Below, one piece after another: positions 15,763 through 26,085 of a DNA stretch of 64,000 nt (the stretch's first letter is position 1; each line of letters opens with the position of its first letter). A program made the position numbers and the translations under genes. The stretch comes from Polyangium sp. 15x6 (GTDB lineage Bacteria > Myxococcota_A > Polyangia > Polyangiales > Polyangiaceae). The stretch is from contig NZ_JASBQE010000059.1 in assembly GCF_029960785.1 (NCBI RefSeq), positions 1-64,000 on the forward strand, in the 5' to 3' direction. The notes under the pieces were generated by a model. The model was not told the origin of the DNA and ran no database searches. It worked only from the letters and a program-made list of their open reading frames with translations.

Positions 15763-18700
15763 TCAGGCCCCCGACGCTCGGAGCATTCCCTCGATCCGAT
15801 CCGCGAGCGACGCGACGTGAGGCTCGTGGAGCATGCTGTAATGGTCGCCCTCGGCATCGATCGTCGAGAGCTCGCCGGCGAGGGCGCTCCACGCGCGATC
15901 GCTGTCCGGGAGCGGTGATTGCCGCGGCCGCGCGTAGATGACCACGCCGGGGAACGGCTCGGGCCGATGGCGCGCGGCGGCGACGACATTGCCCCGGAAG
16001 ACGCGGTAGAGGCGCGTCCAGCGCGCGAGGTCGATCCCCGCGGCGGGGCGCCCCACGAGGTCGCGCGCGGCCGCGAGGAGCCGCTCGGCATCCATCGCCT
16101 CCCATTCGGCAGGCAATGCGCGTCCTCCCTCCCCCACGAGCCGCTGAAAATCCTGCACGAAGAGCTCCACCATCCGCGCCTCGGACAAACCGGCGAGGGC
16201 GTGATGATGGTCGGGCGGCTGCGTGTCGAGGAGCAGCAGGCGCGCGACGCGGCGCCCCGCGCGGTGCAGGCGTACTGCCATTTCGTGGGCGACGAGGCCC
16301 CCCATCGACCATCCGGCCAGCACGTAGGGGCCCTCGGGTCGGGCCGCGAGGACCGCCTGGAGGTAGCGCTCGGCCATGGCCCCGACGTCCTCGAGGGGCG
16401 TGTGGCGCGCCGTCAGGCCGAAGGCCTGGAGGCCATAGGACGGATACCGCGCGCCGAGGCGGCGAGCGAGCTCCGCATAACAGAGGACGTTCCCGCCGAC
16501 CGGGTGCACCCAGAAGACGGGCGTGCCGGTGGTCGAGGGGTGGATGAGCACGAGCGGCGAAAAGGAGGGCTCCGCCTCGCGGAGGAGACGTGCGATCCCG
16601 CGCGGCGTCGGCGCGCCGAAGAGGGCGGCGATCGGAATGTCGCGACCGAACCGCTGCTCGATCCGGCCAGCGAACTGCACGGCGAGGAGCGAGTGTCCGC
16701 CGAGCTGGAAGAAATCGTCGTCGAGGCCCACCCGCCCGACACCGAGCACCTCGGCCATCACCTCGCAAAGCGCCTGCTCTCGTTCGTCCCGCGGGGCGAC
16801 GTAGGAGGCCTTCGCCGCGGAGAGGTCGGGCCTCGGGAGCGCCTGCTCGTCGAGCTTGCCGCTCGCGTTGAGGGGCAGCGCGTCGAGCACGACGAAGGCC
16901 GCGGGGACCATGTGCGCGGGCAGCTCCGAGGCGAGCGCTCGGGCGAGCGCATCCGGGGCGAGCGGCGCGGGCGCGTCGACCGTCATTTCGGCGACGAGGT
17001 AAGCGACGAGCTGGACGTCGCCCGAGGCCATCTCCTTGGGGCGCACGACAGCGTGCCGGACGCCGGGCTGCGCGCGGAGCGCGATCTCGATCTCGCTGAG
17101 CTCGATGCGATGGCCGCGAAGCTTGAGCTGCTGGTCGCGCCGGCCGAGGTACTCGAGCGCGCCGTCGAAGAGCCTTCGCGCCCGATCCCCCGTGCGATAC
17201 ATGCGCGCGCCCGGCGTGCCGAAGGGATCCGGCAAGAATCGCTCGGCCGTCAGCGCCGCTCGCCCCAGGTAACCCCGCGCGACCCCTGCCCCTCCGACGT
17301 AAATCTCGCCGGGGACGCCATCGGGGACGGGCTCGAGCGCGTCGTCGAGCAGGTAGACCCGCGCGTTGTCGATCGGGGGACCGAGGCTGACCACGCGATC
17401 GCCGGCGGCGAACGTGCCGACGTTGGAGATGACCGTGATCTCGGTGGGGCCATAACAGTTGAGGACTTCGCGCCCCTCGGCCCAAGGCTCGAGCAGCTCG
17501 GGCCGGCTTGCCTCTCCGCCCACGGCCACGATGCGCAGCCGGGGCAGCTCCGCGCGCGGCAGGACGGCGAGCGCCGAGGGCGTGATGTGCAGGACCGTGA
17601 CCCCGTGCCGCTCGAGGAACGCGCGCAGGTCGGGCCCCGGCAGCGTCGCCTCCCTCCGTCCGCAAACGAGCGTCGCCCCGAAGGCGAACGCGGCGACGAT
17701 GTCGAGGATCGAGGCGTCGAAGACCGCCGACGCGAGCTGCAGGATCCGGTCGTCGGGGCGAGGCGCGAAGCTCCGACCCGCGGCGAGGGCCAAGTTGGTC
17801 AGGCCCCGATGGGGCACCATGACGCCCTTCGGTCGCCCCGTGGAGCCCGACGTGTAGAGAACGTACGCCAGGCTCTCGGGGAGCAGGGCGACATCGAGCG
17901 GGTCCGCGGACATGACATCGATCACGTCGTGCAGAGCGTCGAGGCAGAGGGGTTCGGCCGAGGCTGGGAGGCGAGAGGCGCCTTCATGGGTTGTCACCAC
18001 GAGCCGGGCTCCGCTGTCCGAGAGCATCTGCGCGAGCCGCGGGCTCGGATACTCCGGGTGGAGCGGCAGGTAGGCGCCACCCGCCTTCAAGATCGCGAGG
18101 AGCGACGCGTACAGATCGACGGATTTGGGAAGGCAGACCGCGACCACGGTCTCGGGGCCGACGCCCCGGTCGCGCAAGAGCCGGGCGATCCGGTTGGCGC
18201 GCGCGTCGAGCATGGCGTAACTCGCCCGCTCGTCGTCCGTGATCACGGCCGGGTGATCGGGAGCGCGCGCGGCGTGCTGTTCGAAGGCACGGTGCACGCA
18301 CCACGGGGGCAGCTCCCGCGCCGGGCCGAGACTGCGATCGTGCAGGACCGAGCGCCGCTCTTCCGCCGAGAGGAGCGGGAGATCGTCGATGCGACGCCCC
18401 GGGTCGTCGAGCGCTCCCGCGAGCAGGCGGAGGTAATGGCGCGCCATCGCCTCGATCGTCGCCGGCTCGAAGAGGTCCGCGTCGTACTGGAGGCTGCCGG
18501 AGAGCCCCTCGTCGGTCTCGACCAACCCGAGGGTCAGGTCGAACTTCGCCGCGGCGCCGTGCGACGCCTCCACCCGGACGTCGAGGCCGTCGAGGGAGAG
18601 CGTGGGCGCGGCCTGGTTCTGCAGCAGGAACATCACCTGGAAGAGAGGGTTTCGCCGCGGGTCACGCCGCGGGTTCAGCCGCTCGACCAGCTTCTCGAAA

Positions 18701-21700
18701 GGCAACTCCTGTCGCGAGAGCGCCTCGAGCGTCGTCACACCCGTCCGCCGCAAGACCTCGAGGAACGATGGCTGGCCGCGCAAGTCGCCGCGCAGCACGA
18801 GCGTGCTCACGAAGAGCCCGACGAGCGGCTCGATCTCGGGGCGGTCGCGGTTGGCCGCCGCGGTTCCGACGAGGATCTCGTCCTGCCCGCTGTAGCGGTG
18901 GAGCAGGAGGTAGAAGGTCGCGAGCAGGAGCATGTAGAGGGTCACGCCCTCGCGCTCGCAGAGGCGCCGCGCCGCGTCGGCCAGCGCGGGGGGCACGACG
19001 AACGGGTGGATCCCGGCGCGTGGCGGCCCTCCGCGGGAGCGACGTCCATCGGTGGGCAGCGCGAGCTCGGTGGGCGCGCTGCCGAGGGCTCGGGCCCAGG
19101 CGGAGAGCAACGCTTCGAGCGTCGGGCCCGCGAGACGCTCGCGCTGCTCGTAGGCGTGATCCGCGTAGCTCCGTGGCAGGGGGGCCAAGGCTGGGCGCTG
19201 GCCTGCACGGAAGCTCACGTAGGCGGCCTCGAGCTCGCGGAAGAGGACCGCGAGCGACCAGCCATCCGCGACGATGTGGTGGACCGTGAGCACGAGCGCG
19301 TGCCGATCCGGCCGGACACGAACGAGGAGGGCGCGGAGCACGGGGCCGTGCTCCAGATCGAACGGCCGCGTGACCTCGGCGCGCACCACCTCGGCGAGGG
19401 CGGCGTCCGTGTCGGATCGGCGTTCGATATCCCGTACGGCGAGCGTGAACGGGGCGGCGTCCTGCACGCGTTGAACGACCCGCTCGCCTTCCTGCGCGAA
19501 CACGGTGCGCAGGGCCTCGTGCCGCTCGACGAGCGCGTGGAGCGCGCCCTCCAGCACGGGGACGTCGAGCGGGCCCTCCAGGTGGATGACCGTGGGGATG
19601 TTGTAGGCGGTGCTGGTGGGCGCCATGCGGTAGAGGAACCAGAGCCCCTCCTGCGCGAAGGACAGCGGCGCTTCCCTCCTGCCCGACGGGCCCACCGCTA
19701 CCTCGGGCGCCGCCTCGGCCCTCCGCTCGCCTGCGATGTGCTGGGCGAGCGCCGCGATCGTGGGCGCCTCGAAGAACGAGGGCAGCGGCAACTCGACCCC
19801 CAGCCGCGTTCGGATGCGGGAGACGACCTGGGTCGCCAGGAGCGAATGGCCCCCGACCCGGAAGAAGTTGTCGTGGATGCCGATCCCTTCGCGACCGAGC
19901 ACCTCGGACCAGATCTGCGCGAGGGCCTGCTCGGTCGGGTTCCGTGGCACCAGGATCGCGCCCTCGGTCGCGAAGATCGGGGCGGGCAGCGCCGCGCGGT
20001 CGAGCTTGCCGTTCGCCGTGAGCGGCAGGCGCGGCAGCCACACGAACGCTGCGGGCACCATGTAATCAGGGAGCCGTTGCCCGAGGTGCTCGCGCAGCAC
20101 CTCGTCGGAGGGACGGCTCGGCGCGGCCACGTAGGCGACGAGGCGATCGTCTCCGTTGCTCCCGCGATGCAGGACGACGGCCGCCGCCTCGATGCCGGGA
20201 TGCTGCCGCAGGGCGACCTCGATCTCGCCGGGCTCGATGCGGAAGCCTCGAATTTTCACCTGCTGATCGAGCCGGCCGAGGTACTCGACGGCGCCGCTCG
20301 GCAGCCTCCGCACCCGATCGCCGGTCCGATACATGCGCGCGCCGCCCTTCGGGTCGAAGGGGTCGGGCAAGAACCGCTCGGCCGTCAGGCCCGGTCGCCC
20401 GAGGTAGCCGCGGGCAACCCCGACGCCACCGATGTAGAGCTCCCCAGGGACCCCGTCGGGCACCGGCTCGAAGGCCTCGTCGAGGATGTAGCCGCTCTCG
20501 TTCTCGATCGGCGGACCGATGCTGACCACGGGATCGCCGGGCTGGAAGACGCCCACGCTCGAAAAGACGGTGGTCTCGGTGGGCCCGTAGTAGTTGAGGA
20601 GGGATCGGTCCGCCCTCGCCCACGGCTCGAGCAGCGCCGGTCGGCTCGCCTCGCCGCCCACGGCCACGACGCGCAGGTGCGGCACGTCGGCCACGGGGAC
20701 GACGGCCAGCGCCGAGGGGGTGAGAATGAGGACCGTGATCCCGTGCCGCCGCACGAAGGCCACGAGATCGGGCCCCGGGTGCGTCTCGTCCCGGCTGCCG
20801 CAGACGAGCGTCGCGCCGAAGAGCAGCGCCGCGAAGATGTCGAAGATGGATACGTCGAAGCTCACCGAGGCGAACTGCAGGACGCGGTCGCCCGGGCGCG
20901 GCGCGACGATACGCTCGATGGCGAGGGCCAGGTTGGAGAGGGCCCCATGGTGGACCATGACGCCCTTGGGCCGCCCCGTGGAGCCCGACGTGTAAAGGAC
21001 GTACGCGAGGCCATCGGGCGACGCGTCCTCGGCGAGGCCGTCGGCGGGCAGCGCCGCAAAGACCTCCCCCAGTTCGTCGAGGCAAACGACCTCGGTCACG
21101 CCCGAGAAGCGCGCGGCGCTCCGGCGGTGCGTCACGCAGAGCCGCGCCCCGCTGTCCGAGAGCATCTGCTGGAGTCGTGCGTCGGGGAAGCTCGGGTGGA
21201 GCGGCAGGTACGCCCCACCGGCCTTGAAAATGGCCAGGATCGACGCGTAGAGATCGACGGATTTTTCCAGACAGACGCCGACCACGGACTCCGGGCCCAC
21301 GCCGGCCACGCGGAGGTGGCGCGCGATCCGGTTGGCGCGCGCGTCGAGCTCGGCGTAGGTCGCCTCCTCGCCGGGGGCGATCACGGCGATCTGCGCGGGC
21401 GCGCGCGCCGCTCGCTCTTCGAAGAGGCGGTGCACGCAGCGCGGAGCCGCGGAGGCGCGCGGGCCCAGGCTGCGCTCGCGCAAGATGCCCTCGCGTTCGG
21501 TGGGCGAGAGGAGCGGGATGTCGCGGATGCGCTGTCCGGGGTCCGCCACCACGCCCTCCAGCAGGCGGAGGAAATGCGCGGCCATGCGCTCGATGGTCGC
21601 CGCTGTGAAGAGGTCGGCGTCGTACTCCAGGGTGCCGACGAGGCCCTTTTCGGACTCGATGAACCCGAGCGTGAGATCGAACTTCGAGCCCGACGCGGGC

Positions 21701-24700
21701 AGGTTCTTCATGCGCACGGCGAGCCCGTCGAGGTGGGGCTCGGGCGTGGCCTGGTTCTGCAGCAAGAACATGACCTGGGTGAGCGGATTGCGTCGCGCGT
21801 CGCGCTCGGGGTTCAGTCGCGCGACCAGCTTCTCGAAGGGCAGCTCCTGGCGCGAGAGGGCCTCGAGCGTCGTCGCGCTCGTCCGCCGGAGCAGCTCGAG
21901 GAAGGTGGGATTGCCCCGGAGGTCCGCGGGCAGGACGAGGGTGTTCACGAAAAACCCCACGAGGGGCTCGACCTCGAGGCTCGTGCGGTTGCCGACGGGC
22001 GTGCAGAGCAGGAGCTGCTCCTGCCCGGAATATCGGTGGAGCAGGAGCTGGAAGACCGCGAGCAGGAGCATGTACGACGTCACCGACGCGCGCTCGCAGG
22101 CGCGCCGCACTCGGCCGGTGAGCTCGGGCGGCAAGGCAAACTCGTACGACCCGGCGCGCGCCTGTCCGAGGGGCGCGCGCCGCCCATCGGTGGGCAGGGC
22201 GAGCTCGGGTGGCACGGGGCCGATCTGGTCGATCCACCAGGCGAGAAGCTCGTCGAGCGCCGCGCCCCCGAGTTTGTCGCGCTGGCCTTGCGCGTAATCG
22301 GCGTACCGCATCGGGAGGTCCGGCACGCGCGGCGCCCGACCCTCGCGGAAGGCGCCGTACAGCTCTTCGAGCTCGCGCATCACGACGGCGAGGGACCATC
22401 CGTCGGAGACGATGTGGTGCATGTTGAGCACGAGCACGTGGCGCTCGGCGCGGGCGTGGATCAGGGTGGCGCGGAAGATGGGGCCGCGCTCGAGGTCGAA
22501 GGGGCGGCTGATCTCGGCGCGCTCCGCTTCGCCGAGCGCGCGTTCGAGGTCGGGCCCGCCCTCGAGGTCCTGGATCACGAGCGAGAAGGACGCAGGCTCC
22601 GCCGCTTCTTGTACGACGCCCGCGTCGGTCTCGGTGAACACCATGCGCAGCGCCTCGTGACGCTCGACGATGACGCGTAGCGCCTTCCCGAGCGCCTCGA
22701 CGTCGAGCGAGCCCTCGATGTCGAGCGCGCAGGCGACGTTGTAGGCCGCGCTCCCGGGCTGCATCCGGTAGAGGAACCAGAGGCCCTCCTGGGTGAAGGA
22801 GAGCGGCGCGGGGCCCGTGGCGTGCACGCGGGGGGGCGCCGCGTCGGTGATCTTGGCCGTGGCGGAGATACGACGGGCCAGCCCTTCGATGGTGGGCGAC
22901 TCGAAGAGCTCCCGGAGCGGCAACTCGACGCCGAAGGTGGTGCGGAGGCGGGAGACGAGGCGCGTGGCGAGCAGCGAATGGCCGCCGAGCTCGAAGAAAT
23001 TGTCGCGGATACCCACCCGCTCCCGCCCGAGCACCTCGCGCCAGATCGTGGCGAGGGCCTCCTCGACGGGGGTACGTGGTGCCTCGCCCCCCGCGCCGGC
23101 GACGGTGGGATCCGGCAGGGCAGCGCGATCGACCTTGCCGCCCGGCGAGAGCGGCAGCCGATCGAGCACGACGACGGCGGCCGGCTGCATGTACTCGGGC
23201 AGGCGAGCTCGGAGGTGCTCGTGGAGGGCCCGGTCGTCGATCCCGGCCGGCGCCTCCACGTACGCGAGGAGCCGCTTGTCACCGCCCTGCCCCTTCACCA
23301 CCACGATCGCGCCGACGACGCCCACGTGCTCGCGCAGGACGGCCTCGATCTCGCCCGGTTCGATGCGGAAGCCTCGGATCTTCACCTGCTGGTCGGCGCG
23401 GCCCAGGAAGTCGATCCTGCCCTCGGCGTTCCAGCGTGCGATGTCGCCGGTGCGGTACATGCGCGCGCCCGGCGCGGAGGAGAACGGGTCCGGGACGAAG
23501 CGAGCCGCGGTCATCGCAGGTTTTCCCTGGTAGCCGCGGGCGATGCCGTCCCCCGCCACGAACAGCTCGCCGGGCACACCGATGGGCGCCGGGTTGCCAT
23601 GGCGATCGAGCACGTAGGCGCGCAGGTTGCCGACGCCGCGGCCGATGGGCACGGCGGCGGCGTCCTCGGCCAGCGCGCGCACCTCGTGCGTGGTCGAGAA
23701 CGTCACGCATTCGGTCGGGCCATACCCGTTGATCACCCGCCGTTGCCCTCCCTCGGTGAGGGCCCGCCGCACACGCGTCGCGTCGAGCGCCTCGCCGCCG
23801 ACGAGCACGTGCTCGACGGACGCGAAGGTCCGAGGCGCCTCGTCGACGCAGCGATTGAAAAGCGCCGCCGTGACGAACAGGGCGGTCGCGCCGCGGGCGC
23901 GCAGCGCCGCGCCCAGATCGCCGAGCACCTCGTCCCGATCGAAGACGGCGAGCCGTGCTCCATTCAAAAGCGCGCCCCAGATCTCCCAGGTGGCCGCGTC
24001 GAACGAGACGTTCGAAAGGTGCGCGACGACGTCCGCGGGGCCGAGCGGCGCGAAGCCGCTGTTGACCGCGATCCGGAGCACGCCCCGGTGCGGGACCATC
24101 ACGCCCTTGGGCCGGCCCGTCGACCCCGATGTGTACATAACGTACCCGAGCGCGTCGCCGCCCCACGCCACGCCGGGATCCTCATCGTGGGGGCCGGGGT
24201 CCATGTGGCCGAGCTGCGGAAGCTCGTCCTCCACGCAGACCAGCCGAGAGCCCGTGCCCTCCATCCGCCCGAGCTCCGCCCGGCGCCCCAAAACGTGCCG
24301 GCACCCGGCGTCTTCGAGCATGTACCGCAGCCGTTCGTCGGGATACCCTGGGTCGAGCGGCACGTAGGCCGCGCCCGCTTTCAGGATCCCGAGCACGCAG
24401 ACCACGAAATCGATCGAGCGTTCGAGACAAACGCCCACCCGTCCTTCGCGCTCCACGCCCAGCGCGAGCAGCCGGCGCGCGAGGCGGTTCGCTCGCTGCT
24501 CGAGCTCGCCGTACGTCAGCGTCCGATCTCCGTGCGAGATGGCCGTCGCGCTCGGGTGCCTGCGCGCCTGCGCGGAGAAGACGGCGCCCACGGGCACGTC
24601 CCGTGGATATTCCGCTTCGGTCTGGTTCCACTCCGAGAGGACACGACCGCGCTCCTCGTCGGACATGAGCGCGAGCTCCCCGATACGTTTGCCCGGGGCG

Positions 24701-26067
24701 CGGGTGATGGCGTCGAGCAGGACGCAGAAATGCTCGAGCAAGGGTGCGATCGTCGTCTCCCGCCATAAATCCAGGCTATGGTCGATGGCGAGCCCGATAC
24801 CGCCGTCCTCGAGCTCCACCGCGTCGAGGCCGAGCTCGAATTTGATGGGCGCCTCCGCGATGGTGAGGGGCACGAGCGAGACACCCGCCATGCGACGCTC
24901 GCGCGCAGAGGACCGCGGCTCATACGAAAAGACGGCCTGGAAGAGAGGCATTCGGCTGGCGCTGCGATCGGGGGCGAGCTCGGCCGCGAGCACATCGAAG
25001 GGAACGTGCTGGTGCGCGAATGCATCGAGACAAACCTCACGTACGCGGCGCAAGAGCTCGGTGAACGTGGGGTCGCCGCCGAGGTCGGTGCAGATCGGCA
25101 GCATGTTGACGAAGAAGCCGACGACCTCCTCGAGCTCGGGTTGGCCCCGGTTGGTGATGGGCGTGCCGAGGACGAGCTTGCGCTGACCCGTGTATCGGTG
25201 GAGCAGCACCTCGAAGGCGGCGAGGAGCAGCATGAACATGGTCGCGCCCGTCGATTCGGCGAGCGAGCGCAGCGCGCGGGCCGTCTCGACGGAGAGGCGC
25301 GTCTCCACGTGGCCGCCCCGAGGCGAGAGGACCTTCGGGGGGGGCGCGTCCGTGGGCAGATCCAGCGAGGCGGGCGCGCCCGCGAGCTGCCGCCTCCAGT
25401 ACGCGATTTCCTCCGCGAGCTGCGGCCCCTGGAATTGTTCGCGCTGCCAGTGCGCGAAATCGACGTACTGCAGCGCCGGCTCCGGCAGGGGGGAGTCTTC
25501 ATTTTGGACAAACGCTTCGTAGAGGACGGCGAGCTCGTGCAGGAAGATCGCGTGCGATTGACCGTCGAAGACGGCGTGGTGCACGTTGACGTGCAGGATG
25601 TGCTCGTCCTCGGCGAGCCGGAGGAGATCGAATCGGCAGAGCGGGCCGCGATCGAGCGCAAAGGGCCGGAAGGCGAGCTCGCCGAGCAGCACGCGGAGCT
25701 TCCGCGCGCGTTCCTCGGCGGGCAGGTCGGAGAGATCCACGACCGGCAGCGGCAAGGAGAGCGCGGGCGCGATCTGCTGCACGATCTCCCCCTCCTCGTC
25801 CACGGCGAGCCGCGTGCGCAGCGCCTCGTGCCGGTTCGTGAGCTCGTGCAGGGCGCGCTCGAGGGCGCCTGCGTCGAGCGCGCCCACGAGCCGGAGCGGC
25901 AGCGGCATGTTGTACGCTCCGCTGCTCGGATCGAGCTGCTCCACGAACCACAGCCGCCGCTGCCCGAAGGAGGCGGGGAACTGGTAATACTCGTCCCCCC
26001 ACGCGTCCTCGGCGCCCGCAGGCGCCTCCTTCGTCTCCGTGCTCTCCATTCGCTCGACCCTCGTCAT
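15763..26067 (-). CDS. NRPS-C: C-A-T-C-A-T-C-A-T-TE, terminal three modules
   Basis: About 3434 residues. Rough domains: C 25-470, A 480-985, T 1000-1070; C 1090-1530, A 1545-2040, T 2055-2120; C 2140-2580, A 2590-3090, T 3100-3165; TE 3180-3434. The three C domains open with the LCL-like motif SFxQxxLWF and have intact HHxxxDG. The carriers read GGHSL, as expected before a C or TE domain. Ten-residue codes read by alignment to GrsA are DAWFLGGTFK (aliphatic-like), DVFIAGYVFK and DALHAGCVIK (neither assignable by me). The TE has 'GWSMGG' with the nucleophile Ser and 'GDHYSML' with the catalytic His. The first ATG is at 26067, but ATG 26049 has a better GAGGG ribosome site. The gene releases the finished peptide by hydrolysis or cyclisation. 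Confidence 0.93.
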   Translation of the reverse strand: MTRVERMESTETKEAPAGAEDAWGDEYYQFPASFGQRRLWFVEQLDPSSGAYNMPLPLRLVGALDAGALERALHELTNRHEALRTRLAVDEEGEIVQQIAPALSLPLPVVDLSDLPAEERARKLRVLLGELAFRPFALDRGPLCRFDLLRLAEDEHILHVNVHHAVFDGQSHAIFLHELAVLYEAFVQNEDSPLPEPALQYVDFAHWQREQFQGPQLAEEIAYWRRQLAGAPASLDLPTDAPPPKVLSPRGGHVETRLSVETARALRSLAESTGATMFMLLLAAFEVLLHRYTGQRKLVLGTPITNRGQPELEEVVGFFVNMLPICTDLGGDPTFTELLRRVREVCLDAFAHQHVPFDVLAAELAPDRSASRMPLFQAVFSYEPRSSARERRMAGVSLVPLTIAEAPIKFELGLDAVELEDGGIGLAIDHSLDLWRETTIAPLLEHFCVLLDAITRAPGKRIGELALMSDEERGRVLSEWNQTEAEYPRDVPVGAVFSAQARRHPSATAISHGDRTLTYGELEQRANRLARRLLALGVEREGRVGVCLERSIDFVVCVLGILKAGAAYVPLDPGYPDERLRYMLEDAGCRHVLGRRAELGRMEGTGSRLVCVEDELPQLGHMDPGPHDEDPGVAWGGDALGYVMYTSGSTGRPKGVMVPHRGVLRIAVNSGFAPLGPADVVAHLSNVSFDAATWEIWGALLNGARLAVFDRDEVLGDLGAALRARGATALFVTAALFNRCVDEAPRTFASVEHVLVGGEALDATRVRRALTEGGQRRVINGYGPTECVTFSTTHEVRALAEDAAAVPIGRGVGNLRAYVLDRHGNPAPIGVPGELFVAGDGIARGYQGKPAMTAARFVPDPFSSAPGARMYRTGDIARWNAEGRIDFLGRADQQVKIRGFRIEPGEIEAVLREHVGVVGAIVVVKGQGGDKRLLAYVEAPAGIDDRALHEHLRARLPEYMQPAAVVVLDRLPLSPGGKVDRAALPDPTVAGAGGEAPRTPVEEALATIWREVLGRERVGIRDNFFELGGHSLLATRLVSRLRTTFGVELPLRELFESPTIEGLARRISATAKITDAAPPRVHATGPAPLSFTQEGLWFLYRMQPGSAAYNVACALDIEGSLDVEALGKALRVIVERHEALRMVFTETDAGVVQEAAEPASFSLVIQDLEGGPDLERALGEAERAEISRPFDLERGPIFRATLIHARAERHVLVLNMHHIVSDGWSLAVVMRELEELYGAFREGRAPRVPDLPMRYADYAQGQRDKLGGAALDELLAWWIDQIGPVPPELALPTDGRRAPLGQARAGSYEFALPPELTGRVRRACERASVTSYMLLLAVFQLLLHRYSGQEQLLLCTPVGNRTSLEVEPLVGFFVNTLVLPADLRGNPTFLELLRRTSATTLEALSRQELPFEKLVARLNPERDARRNPLTQVMFLLQNQATPEPHLDGLAVRMKNLPASGSKFDLTLGFIESEKGLVGTLEYDADLFTAATIERMAAHFLRLLEGVVADPGQRIRDIPLLSPTEREGILRERSLGPRASAAPRCVHRLFEERAARAPAQIAVIAPGEEATYAELDARANRIARHLRVAGVGPESVVGVCLEKSVDLYASILAIFKAGGAYLPLHPSFPDARLQQMLSDSGARLCVTHRRSAARFSGVTEVVCLDELGEVFAALPADGLAEDASPDGLAYVLYTSGSTGRPKGVMVHHGALSNLALAIERIVAPRPGDRVLQFASVSFDVSIFDIFAALLFGATLVCGSRDETHPGPDLVAFVRRHGITVLILTPSALAVVPVADVPHLRVVAVGGEASRPALLEPWARADRSLLNYYGPTETTVFSSVGVFQPGDPVVSIGPPIENESGYILDEAFEPVPDGVPGELYIGGVGVARGYLGRPGLTAERFLPDPFDPKGGARMYRTGDRVRRLPSGAVEYLGRLDQQVKIRGFRIEPGEIEVALRQHPGIEAAAVVLHRGSNGDDRLVAYVAAPSRPSDEVLREHLGQRLPDYMVPAAFVWLPRLPLTANGKLDRAALPAPIFATEGAILVPRNPTEQALAQIWSEVLGREGIGIHDNFFRVGGHSLLATQVVSRIRTRLGVELPLPSFFEAPTIAALAQHIAGERRAEAAPEVAVGPSGRREAPLSFAQEGLWFLYRMAPTSTAYNIPTVIHLEGPLDVPVLEGALHALVERHEALRTVFAQEGERVVQRVQDAAPFTLAVRDIERRSDTDAALAEVVRAEVTRPFDLEHGPVLRALLVRVRPDRHALVLTVHHIVADGWSLAVLFRELEAAYVSFRAGQRPALAPLPRSYADHAYEQRERLAGPTLEALLSAWARALGSAPTELALPTDGRRSRGGPPRAGIHPFVVPPALADAARRLCEREGVTLYMLLLATFYLLLHRYSGQDEILVGTAAANRDRPEIEPLVGLFVSTLVLRGDLRGQPSFLEVLRRTGVTTLEALSRQELPFEKLVERLNPRRDPRRNPLFQVMFLLQNQAAPTLSLDGLDVRVEASHGAAAKFDLTLGLVETDEGLSGSLQYDADLFEPATIEAMARHYLRLLAGALDDPGRRIDDLPLLSAEERRSVLHDRSLGPARELPPWCVHRAFEQHAARAPDHPAVITDDERASYAMLDARANRIARLLRDRGVGPETVVAVCLPKSVDLYASLLAILKAGGAYLPLHPEYPSPRLAQMLSDSGARLVVTTHEGASRLPASAEPLCLDALHDVIDVMSADPLDVALLPESLAYVLYTSGSTGRPKGVMVPHRGLTNLALAAGRSFAPRPDDRILQLASAVFDASILDIVAAFAFGATLVCGRREATLPGPDLRAFLERHGVTVLHITPSALAVLPRAELPRLRIVAVGGEASRPELLEPWAEGREVLNCYGPTEITVISNVGTFAAGDRVVSLGPPIDNARVYLLDDALEPVPDGVPGEIYVGGAGVARGYLGRAALTAERFLPDPFGTPGARMYRTGDRARRLFDGALEYLGRRDQQLKLRGHRIELSEIEIALRAQPGVRHAVVRPKEMASGDVQLVAYLVAEMTVDAPAPLAPDALARALASELPAHMVPAAFVVLDALPLNASGKLDEQALPRPDLSAAKASYVAPRDEREQALCEVMAEVLGVGRVGLDDDFFQLGGHSLLAVQFAGRIEQRFGRDIPIAALFGAPTPRGIARLLREAEPSFSPLVLIHPSTTGTPVFWVHPVGGNVLCYAELARRLGARYPSYGLQAFGLTARHTPLEDVGAMAERYLQAVLAARPEGPYVLAGWSMGGLVAHEMAVRLHRAGRRVARLLLLDTQPPDHHHALAGLSEARMVELFVQDFQRLVGEGGRALPAEWEAMDAERLLAAARDLVGRPAAGIDLARWTRLYRVFRGNVVAAARHRPEPFPGVVIYARPRQSPLPDSDRAWSALAGELSTIDAEGDHYSMLHEPHVASLADRIEGMLRASGA

Positions 26068-26085
26068 CCGTGCGGAAACAAAGAT

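Noticed and set aside
15919-22680. A 2253-codon open frame on the plus strand opposite NRPS-C, and similar long antisense frames at 24778-28059 and 34594-37083
   Set aside because: They mirror the NRPS and radical SAM genes on the other strand. In very GC-rich DNA the opposite strand often lacks stop codons. Their translations are Arg/Glu/Gly-rich with no domain, and the sense strand carries complete domains.
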